Part shown: positions 56,258 to 64,000 of the stretch, piece after piece
Layout of the letters: each line of letters starts with the position of its first letter
Position numbering within the stretch: the first letter of the stretch is position 1
Source of the DNA: Gliomastix tumulicola
Lineage: Eukaryota > Ascomycota > Sordariomycetes > Hypocreales > Bionectriaceae
Assembly: GCA_001599755.1 (NCBI GenBank)
Contig: BCHX01000008.1
Coordinates: 372,001-436,000 of the forward strand
DNA: 64,000 nt
Direction: 5' to 3'
Position numbers and translations under genes: made by a program
Notes under the pieces: model-generated
What the model was told of the DNA's origin: nothing
What the model saw: only the letters and a program-made list of their open reading frames with translations
Databases searched by the model: none

Positions 56258-57124
56258 AGTAGCTTGTCAAACTGGTAGCAGAGCGGAAAGGGACGTACAG
56301 GGGAGGCCTCCTACGTAAATGGGTGTTTTTTCACGTCACGCCATATGTCGTTATATCGAATGACTTTACCTTGAGTACTTGACCATGTACATTCTCAACT
56401 GGAAACATTGTAGCAGTGAGAGACGCCGTTGTGGCCAATGGACGAACCACGTTTCCTGACCTCCTGGTCCATCCGTGTTGAGACGCTCCGAGAAGCTGCA
56501 GAGTCGCTGATCTAGAACCGCTCAGAGCCTTCCATTCCCGCTGAACGCGACCCTTTCCTGAAAATCCTGAAAATCACACAACTCGCCTTGCAGATTGCCA
56601 CAAGCCACACGATGACGCTCTCCTTGCCTACAATGTCGCGAGACGCGACGGAGAAACGGAGAAACTCCCTTGCCCCCAGCATCGTCGCATCGCTTCTGGG
56701 TCTTTGACTTCTGGAGCCATCTGCATGGCATCTGCAAGGGCGTAACTGCATTGCATTTTTTACGACGGAAGCACGCCCTCCATCGTGGCGGCGGGGGGAG
56801 GGGAAGGGGTCAATGCAAGTTCCATGCAGACTCGAGTGAACGGCAAAATCCTTTCGGCCGAATGGTTTTTGTAAGCGAGGGGGCAGTCAGTGGATAGACA
56901 GACCTTTCGTGTCGGCGAAGATCCACGAAAACAGGTTTTGATCTTCGTTTGCTTACTCTCTTACTCTCCTTCCGTTTTGTGCCGCTATCTGCTCGTGGAC
57001 GTGCTCAAATACTGGCTTGAACCGCCTGTAGAACGACGTGGAAGCGTCGTCTTGCGTCATCTTCAACCTCGAGCAGTATCGCCTCCTCTTTCTACAGAGT
57101 TGTCACATCACACTCGTATGCACA
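56258..57124. promoter_or_regulatory. Intergenic 867 bp upstream of DUF2306 gene
   Basis: It lies between two plus-strand genes: 3' flank of the monooxygenase and promoter of the DUF2306 gene. A purine-rich G tract occurs near 56793-56810. Nothing else was seen. Confidence 0.4.
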
Positions 57125-58307
57125 ATGGCTGTGACTAGCGAGAAACCAAAGTTAGGCAATGTCATCGTCCGTGGCTTCAGAACGACTCACCAGTTCTTGG
57201 GTTTCACCAAGGGCTACGCCTTCAGTTTCTGTAAGACTCCTATCATCAATATTCATCTTTGCCCCCGTCCATACTAACAGCACATTAGGGTTCATCTTTG
57301 GCGGTGCTCTCGTTGGGTTCATTCTTGCCCGACTGCAGTACCTGGACATCGATGGCCGCTTCTGTCCTCCCGTCCCCGCCAGCGATGGCAGCTCCGGCAT
57401 GCCTGCAGCCTGCTACTGGGTCGTCCGCTTCACGCGCTATCGCGTCGGCATGATCATGCATCTGGGCACGTCCCTGCCCGCTGGACTCATTGCCGTCTTC
57501 CAGTTCATGCCTGCCACCCGCCGGTTTGTGCTGTACCATCGCACGGCGGGCTACCTGGCCGTCACGCTCGCGTTCGTGGGTAATATCGGCGCTCTAATTC
57601 TCACCGAGACCGCCATGGGAGGTGATCTCGCCACGCGGACTCTCATGGGCACCATTGCCCTTGCCACGACCATCACATTCGGACTGGCGCTGTACAACAT
57701 CCGCAGGGCGCAGCTGGACGGGCATCGAGCTTGGATGCTCCGTTCCTGGGCGTACCTCGGCTTCATCGTCACGCTTCGTCTCATCCAGCTGCCCATGGCC
57801 AGCATTGTCACGCAGTGGCCCGCCGCATCAAAGTACGTGGCAGTCACCTGTGCTGAGCTCCGGTACATCTACTTCTTAAACCAGAAGGTCGGAACTGGAA
57901 CGTTCACCCAGGCAGCTCTGGACACGTTCAACAGTTCATACCCGGACTGCGTGGGGCTGGAGCCTGTAGAGGAGCGCACTGTTCATGTCCTGGTCAAGGG
58001 CGTCATGAATCCAACAGACGTCGGTCAGGCAAATGCCGGTCTGATGACCACGTTTGCAGCCGCTGGATGGCTGGCTATTCTGATCCACGCTGTGGTTGTC
58101 GAGACATATCTGTGGTTGACGCCGGCGGAGACCAAGCGACTGCGCAAGATTAGTTACCAGAGGCAGGCGGCAAGAGGATACAAGAACCCTGGCAGCGCGG
58201 GGGCTGTTGCTCAGCGGCTGGGAGACGCAGAAGACTGGGTGCTGCCGGAGGACCCTTCGAGCAGCGAGGGCAGTGAAGAGCAGTCAAATAACGAGGTGAA
58301 GGTGTAG
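57125..58307 (+). CDS. DUF2306 multi-pass membrane protein (374 aa)
   Basis: Exons 57125-57230 and 57289-58307. The 58-nt intron has donor GTAAGA, branch ACTAACA and acceptor TTAG; joining gives FSFWFIFGGALVG. About six or seven hydrophobic helices are visible, with DUF2306 landmarks: HLGTSLPAGLIAVFQFMP, the YHRTAGYLAV segment, GHRAWMLRSWAYLGFIVTLR, and conserved His and Arg residues facing the membrane helices. The cytosolic tail is Glu/Ser-rich. The biochemical role of DUF2306 proteins is not established; the conserved histidines suggest a redox or ligand-binding role, which is inference. It lies beside the monooxygenase and may belong to the cluster or mark its edge. Confidence 0.85.
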
Positions 58308-58690
58308 ATGAAAATGTAGATAGACGCCACTCTTCGATTTGAGCTGTTCTTGAAGGTACTTCGTGGTAAAATTCATAATACTGGTGCGATTTCGATTTCG
58401 ATGCCATAGCCCTAATGGTCTAGGGCTTGGACAAAGCGGCGCCTAGTTGGCCAGCCCAATGCGACACAGGCACACAAATGATACATAGCAATTGCAGATG
58501 AGATTCAGTTATCATTAGATAAGCCAATACCTAATCGCTTACACAGAATCTCCGCCATCCTACCCCTAAACATTACATACCCTAACACCATCTCGCTACT
58601 TCGACACCAACTACACCACTAACATTCAAACGACACATAGTAGGGGGACTTGACGCCAGATTACTTTACAGCTAAGCTACCTTGCCTTAT
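58308..58690. terminator. Convergent 3' intergenic region, DUF2306 and carboxylesterase genes
   Basis: A 383-bp spacer between convergent genes. It contains AT-rich sequence suited to polyadenylation and no other visible feature. Confidence 0.35.
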
Positions 58691-60560
58691 TTACGTCTTC
58701 AGATCAGCCCAAATAGTGTCCCAAAAGTCCAACTGGCTCACCCGCCAATCATCCTTCTCAACATAGCTCCCCTTCGTCGTGAACACAATGTTCTTATGCC
58801 CGCAACTGTACTCCGGCCACTGCGGAAGCGGTTTCGTGCTGGAGGACGGCTTGTGGTTCGGATTGAGCCCGTGTACAAAGGACACCCACGTGCCGGACAT
58901 CAACTCAGCAAGCTCATGGTAGTCCGGATACGGCCCGATCCAATTCGTATGATTCCGGCTGACCTCGGGGTCGATGTTGAAGAAGAAGCAGATATCCGAG
59001 TAGTGCGTCGCAAAGACAGGCACCTCCGTCGCGATCAGCTCCAGCACGCCGTCCCACGGCCGCTCGTCGAAGCGGTACGAGTAGACGGGCTTCCTGTGAT
59101 GACGCTGTGGCCGAGACGCGAAGTACTTGGTTGTGGACCGGCGTCCCGCGTGGATCACAACATCTCCCATGATGGCAGCACCGCGCTTGTACTGGGAACC
59201 GTGTTCCTCGAAACGGACCGCTCCCGTGCCGAAGGGGCAGCCTTGAGCCGGATCGTCTGGGTAGAGTTCGAGAAGCTTGTTCACGGTGTCGTCACTGAGA
59301 CCGTTGCCCAGAGACGTGAGGAAGGTGCTTACGTCTGAGTCGTTGTGCAGCGTGCCTCGGGGTCCGAAGAATGAGGCCGTGCCTTCGTCGGTGGTAGAAC
59401 CAGCCAGGATTGCCACGTCCGCGACAAGGCCCTTTGAGAAGGATTCTGAGGGGAGGCGGGAGAGGAATTTGCCGTCCAAGATGGGCGTCAGAACGAAGGG
59501 GGCAAACGCGTCGTTGAGGGCGTCAAATGGGACCTGTCGAAGACACGTCAAAGTATCCGTCGCGTTCGAGCACCCAACCGTCTCCGTTACGTTTTCGTAA
59601 ATAGGCTGATAGGTGTCCTTCAGCTCCTCAACAGAGTTGACTAGAGGATCCAGATCAGCATTACTGTCCAAGCATCGGCGAAATCAAATCCTCGCTAGGG
59701 CTGCAACTCACTTCCAGGTCCGAGAGCTGTGCCGCTCTGGAGGATAGCACCCCTGAAAAGATCCTCATGGTCACCGTCGAAGCCCACGAGATGGTACCCA
59801 ACACTGAACGCGCCAGCCGATTCACCGGAGATTGTGATCTTCTTGGGATCGCCCCCAAAGGCCTTGATGTTCTCCTTGATCCATCGCAGCGCAAGTCTCT
59901 GGTCGAACAGGCCAATGTTCGACGCCCCGTCGTCTTGCACCTCCTTCGAGGATAGGAAGCCCCAGCCGCCGATACGATAGTTCAGCGAGACCGCAATGAT
60001 GGGCTTCTCCAGAGCGACGGAGGACTGGACCAGGTACGAGGTGTTGTAGCGCTGGTCTGCGCTGCCACCGGCTGTGAAGCCTCCGCCGTAGATCCAGACG
60101 AACACGGGGAGGTCATCGCCTAGCCCAGCCTCGGCTGGTCGTACAATGTCCACGGTCAAGCAGTCTGTTGGAGCACGGTCAGCGTATCAGATGTGTTGTG
60201 CAGCGAAAAGCATTCTTGGCAAGGCAAGTAGGTGATCATACCTTCACTCATCGTCAAGCCCTTGGCAAATCCTGCATAGCCAACGCAGCTATCGCCACGC
60301 TTAGACGCATCCCGCTCGCCGTCCCAAGACGAGTTCAGAGGCTGCGGATGGCGCAGTCGGAGGTCTCCAACAGGAGGCTGGGCAAAGGGGACGCCAAGGA
60401 AGAGGTCCTGCTCAAGGCCAGGAAGATGCAAGCCAGTGAGCGTCCCATTGCGCACAGAAGCCGTAGGCGCGCCTCTCTCGCGAGGCGCTGACCCGATGAC
60501 ACTTGGCAGCGCAGTCGCGAGCAGCAGCGCAACGAGCCGGATGGCCGGTAGTTTGACCAT
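58691..60560 (-). CDS. Secreted type-B carboxylesterase (about 582 aa)
   Basis: Exons 60560-60242, 60164-~59708 and 59663-58691. The first 24 residues are a signal peptide (LVALLLATALPSVIG). Family marks: LFLGVPFAQPPVGDLRLRHPQ, the SEDCL block (made by splicing), oxyanion YGGGF, nucleophile GESAGA (Ser ~222), acid in TTDEGT, and His in ATHYSDICFFF. Several NxT/S glycosylation sites. It hydrolyses carboxylic esters outside the cell or in the secretory path. The second intron is odd: the consensus donor GTGAGT would shift the frame by one, and only a weak GTTGCA donor (44-nt intron) keeps phase. Either a non-consensus junction is used or the gene carries a one-base lesion. It could deacylate the metabolite or act on plant esters. 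Confidence 0.85.
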
Positions 60561-61163
60561 ATTGAGCAGCTGGGTGCAGCAGATGCCAATGCAACGTTAG
60601 TGAGTCCCCGCAGCCCACGAACACACCATCCTTCTCCGTACTTATTCACAATTCCAATCGAGGGAACCTATCAGGTGGATCACCGGGGTAAGTAGGCCGG
60701 AGGACGGTCCCCGGACGAGGTCTCGGAGCGGCTGCGAGACGGCGTCGAGTTTAGAGAGACGTACTCCGTAACCCCCGCACGATAGCTTCAACTTAGTTGG
60801 GGGGAGTCCGAGGCCACCGAGTGACGACTGACTCAGGGATCGCGCTCTCGACCACGCTCCCCCCGTCTATATTCCCCCGCGTCCCAGATTGTTTCTGCCC
60901 CGCGATCCCGCTAAATTCCCCAGCCAGGGGACGCCATCGCTAGCCTCCCAGCTGATTGGAGCGGCTAGGGAAGCGAGATCGTGAGGCGGGAGAAGTGACG
61001 GAGATGCGTTCCGAGATGGTGCATTCCATCACGATGGTAACGGCCGGTGTGGCAAGAAGGAGTCGGGAAGGGACAACATCTACCATATGGATAAATACAG
61101 CCCACGGTTGATCACATAGTTGGGGTGGAAGACGGGCACAATTATCGATTTAATACGTTCAAG
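60561..61163. promoter_or_regulatory. Divergent promoter, carboxylesterase and GH127 genes
   Basis: 603 bases between two genes for secreted enzymes. A TATA-like GGATAAATAC lies near 61088, about 75 bases before the GH127 start. The middle is rich in C-runs and G-runs (60780-60960). Shared induction is plausible; no site was assigned. Confidence 0.5.
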
Positions 61164-63616
61164 ATGAGACTGTTTACGCAAACGAGTCTCGTCGCCGCGC
61201 TCTGCGTCGTGAGTTCAGTGAAGGCAGAGTCGAACAAGAATGGTGAATCCTCAATTCCCTAGTCTAACGATACATTAAGATGAGCACGCGGGCTAACGGA
61301 ATGACTCAGACCTGGTACCATTCAAGTACGAGAGCCTCCCATTGGGAGCTATCAAGCCACTAGGCTGGCTCCACGACCAGATAAGCCTCTCTGCAGAGGG
61401 TCTGGGTGGCCATTTGTTCGACTTCTACCGTTATGTGAACCAGTCAACTTGGCTCGGCGGCGACTACGAATACAGTGAGCTCAACGAGGCCGCGCCATAC
61501 TGGTTCAACTACATTGTTCCGCTCGCCTGGGTCTTGGACGATGCACGACTCAAAAGCCAGGCCAAGGCTTTCCTGGACTACGTTCTAGATACGCAAGCCG
61601 AAGACGGGTGGCTGGGGCCTGAAAAGACGCGTCAGACGCGAGGCATCTGGGCTCGAAGCCTGCTAGGCTTTGGACTTGCTGTGAGATTCCCTTTCTTGTT
61701 TCCAAATGGTTGGATGATTTGCCAGTGCCACTGACACAAGCTGCAGCAATATGCCGAGGCAGATCCCACTGAGGCCGACCGCATCGTGACAGCTTTGCAC
61801 AAGTTTGTCAAGCTCTCGCACAGCATGCTTCAGAGCAACTTCACTGGTCTGCTCCAGAACAAGACACTAGGAGACAACTTCGACCCGTACGGCTTCGGCG
61901 TCTCCAGGACGCACGAGCTGCCCATCACGCTCATGTGGCTGTATGAGAACCATCCGCGTGAGCAGGGAGACGTCATTCTCGAGACCATTGATCTCATGTT
62001 CGCGGGCGGCCGCCAGGGAGGCAGAGACTGGACTTCGTTCTTTGTGGATGGTGTCTTCCCCAAGAACACGACGTACAAGTCCAGCGGCTTCACGCACGGT
62101 GTGAACCTTGCACAGGGTATGTCATCCTAATACTTGCTATGTGCGTTTTTTTGAGCAGAGGATCTGACGGGATCGCAGGCCTTCGTTACCCCACGGTGCT
62201 GTACCGCCGGAACGGGAATGAGAGCCTTGTGCAGCAGACCTATGATGCTGTTGACATGACGCTGAAGTATCACACGTCTCTGTCCGGCACCATTATTGGA
62301 GATGAGCATCTTGGGGCTCTAAGTCCTCGACGCGGGTAGGCCATATTCTCCTTGAAATTTCAAACACTCTGAGCTAACATCAAAACAGCTCGGAGCTTTG
62401 CATGGCCGTGGAGTCCATGTTCTCGTATGCCTACCTGTACCGCTTCCACGGAGCCAACTATTTTGCCGACCGTGCAGAGCTTGCCGCATTTAATGCTTTC
62501 CCAGCTGCCATGGGCCCCGACTGTAAGTTCTCTCATTGGGGTATGGCATTCTCCCCAACTAACATCACGATCTCAGGGTGGTCCCACCAGTACGTGACTC
62601 AGACAAACCAGCCGTGGTCGCGGAACTTGACCGGAAACCCATTCGGAAACGTGGTATCCTACTCAAACACCTTTGGGCTGGAACCGAACTTTGTCAGTCT
62701 TTCGAGCTCAAAGCCATTCCTCGTTGCTAATGCATCATAGCCCTGCTGCACGGTCAACCACCCGCAAGCGTATCCCAAATACGTTACCTCGTCCTTCGCC
62801 AAGAAAGACAAGGACGGTCTCGTGCATATTCTTCTGGGCCCTGTCAAGGTCGACACCAAGATCCGCGGAAAGAAGGTTACAGGTGAGGACCTCCGAAGTT
62901 CACTCTCTGAATACGACCAAGTTTGCTAATAGGATTTTTCAGTGTCGAGCAAGACCAACTATCCCTTCTCCGACAAGCTGGAGTATGAGATCAAGTCAGC
63001 AACCAAGTTTGACTTCTACGTCCGCATTCCCGACTGGGTCAACATCGACAAGGCAACCATTCGAATCGGTCACGGAAGAACCGAGCGCATGTCGCCGAGC
63101 AACGGTCTACAGCGTATCAAGATCAAGTCCGGCACGACAAAGGTCAAGATCCAGCTGCCGATGACCATCACGACTGTCACACGCAACGGCACCATCGGCG
63201 TCTACAACGGCCCCCTTCTCTACGCCGCAGACATCAAGTACACGGAGACATCTCACCCGCCGCTGAACTGGACCGACCGTCTACCGCTGCCCGACAACGA
63301 GGTCGACCTCCGCTCCAGGGATCACATTCTGGAGCCCACGTCCAACTGGCGGTTCGCCATCGATCCGGCGACCATCAAGGTGAAGCAGGACGGGACAACG
63401 AACAAACTCCCCAACCCCGTCTTCACGCGCGACAGCGTCCCTGTCAGTCTCCAGGTGGATGCGTACCCCATCGACTGGCCGGTTGAGATTGATACTGCTG
63501 GGCTGCCGCCCATTGATCCGGTGGTGGACAAGTCGCAGAAGGTGAAGCTCAAGCTGATTCCGTTTGGGGCGGCGAAGCTGCACATTGCGCAGTTTCCGGT
63601 TGCAAAGTACGAGTAG
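61164..63616 (+). CDS. Secreted GH127-family glycoside hydrolase (beta-L-arabinofuranosidase-like, 680 aa)
   Basis: Eight exons: 61164-61242, 61310-61680, 61747-62116, 62179-62335, 62389-62522, 62577-62692, 62741-62882, 62943-63616; introns 48-67 nt, all in phase. Signal peptide at residues 1-~22 (LVAALCVVSSVKA). The catalytic (alpha/alpha)6 barrel fills most of the first two thirds, beta-sandwiches the rest. The zinc/nucleophile site known for the family (Glu-x-Cys ... Cys-Cys) is present: Glu328-Leu-Cys330 in SELCMAVES and Cys411-Cys412 in PCCTVNHPQ. Glu316 in GDEHLG is a candidate acid/base. The enzyme probably removes beta-L-arabinofuranose or a related sugar from plant glycoproteins or polysaccharides. 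Specificity within the GH127/GH146 group is uncertain. Confidence 0.88.
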
Positions 63617-63849
63617 ACGTGTATCTAGACCTAGAAGATTAGAAGCATTGTGAATTGGGAACCTATAGCTGAGAATGGAGCATGACCAGATCAACATATT
63701 TCTGGAAGGCATTGTATCAAAGCTGATATAAACGTCTACTTGTGATCGGTATGTGTATTTCTACCATTATAAATCCCAATTATATGTCTATATCATGTTG
63801 AGCGGCGTAACACTCCATTTGTACGAGTCATTCTAACACTTGACCACGG

Positions 63850-64000
63850 TTACTTGAGGAACTTAAGTCCACTGACGTGTTCATTCGCAAACAATGGGAT
63901 AAGATCCGACACCATGTACCATCGTGGCTTGTCCATCCCCTCATGCACCACCTTCCCATCAACAGTGAGATTCTCAAATGTCACATTCTCAATCCTTCTC
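63850..64000 (-). CDS. 3' end of a gene cut by the window edge, possible beta-helix glycosidase
   Basis: The last 49 codons plus stop (TAA at 63852-63850) are visible, in frame from the window edge. The peptide contains IENVTFENLTVDGK, typical of a beta-helix rung, then DKPRWYMVSDLIPLF and NEHVSGLKF, a tail I associate with fungal pectin-lyase-fold or related beta-helix glycosidases. It converges with the GH127 gene, leaving a 233-bp spacer. Family assignment is tentative because only the C-terminus is present. Confidence 0.5.
   Translation of the reverse strand, partial: RRIENVTFENLTVDGKVVHEGMDKPRWYMVSDLIPLFANEHVSGLKFLK

Overview
The window comes from a filamentous ascomycete (Pezizomycotina, probably Sordariomycetes; genus not determined). 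The evidence is short GT-AG introns (44-102 nt, one of 222 nt) with CTAAC/CTGAC-type branch points, HET-domain and NACHT/NB-ARC genes, an iterative PKS-NRPS of fungal type, a secreted GH127 enzyme, and long AT-rich tracts in which CpA and CpG are almost gone, the mark of repeat-induced point mutation (RIP).

Region 1 (1-15090) is a RIP-ruined repeat block. It holds one structurally complete Ty3/Gypsy-like LTR retrotransposon (4911-12836, coding strand minus, two 496-bp LTRs, 5-bp target duplication AGTTT, polypurine tract next to the 3' LTR). Two further LTR relics of the same or a sister family (1983-2423 and, inverted, 14591-15087) mark the borders with normal DNA. A pair of inverted arms flanks the insertion, and a small GC-balanced island (2424-3780) survives inside the block. 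No intact gene is visible apart from a doubtful 70-codon frame.

Region 2 (15276-33801) is an allorecognition/innate-immunity-type island. It holds a SesA-NACHT NLR with an N/G/Q-rich amyloid-like linker, a SesA-like NB-ARC-TPR NLR, a 665-aa orphan, a 797-aa protein of a family I believe is shared with bacteria, a small LITAF-domain membrane protein, a HET-domain protein, and a DUF2235 (Tle1-like) lipase-fold hydrolase. Most are on the minus strand.

Region 3 (35719-58307) is a secondary-metabolite cluster around a ~3912-aa hybrid PKS-NRPS (KS-AT-DH-degenerate MT-ER-KR-ACP-C-A-T-R, four exons). It is divergent from a short-chain dehydrogenase and is followed by a DHA2-type MFS exporter, an FAD-dependent monooxygenase and a DUF2306 membrane protein. 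The expected chemistry is a reduced, unmethylated polyketide condensed with one amino acid, released through an atypical reductase domain, then oxidised and exported. No pathway transcription factor is visible.

Region 4 (58691-64000) looks like secreted carbohydrate and ester metabolism: a type-B carboxylesterase, divergent from a secreted GH127 (beta-L-arabinofuranosidase family) enzyme, and the 3' end of another gene cut by the window edge, possibly a beta-helix glycosidase. The carboxylesterase might also serve the cluster.

Exon joins were worked out by hand from splice motifs, reading phase and family motifs. Family assignments are from recognition of motifs, not from searches.
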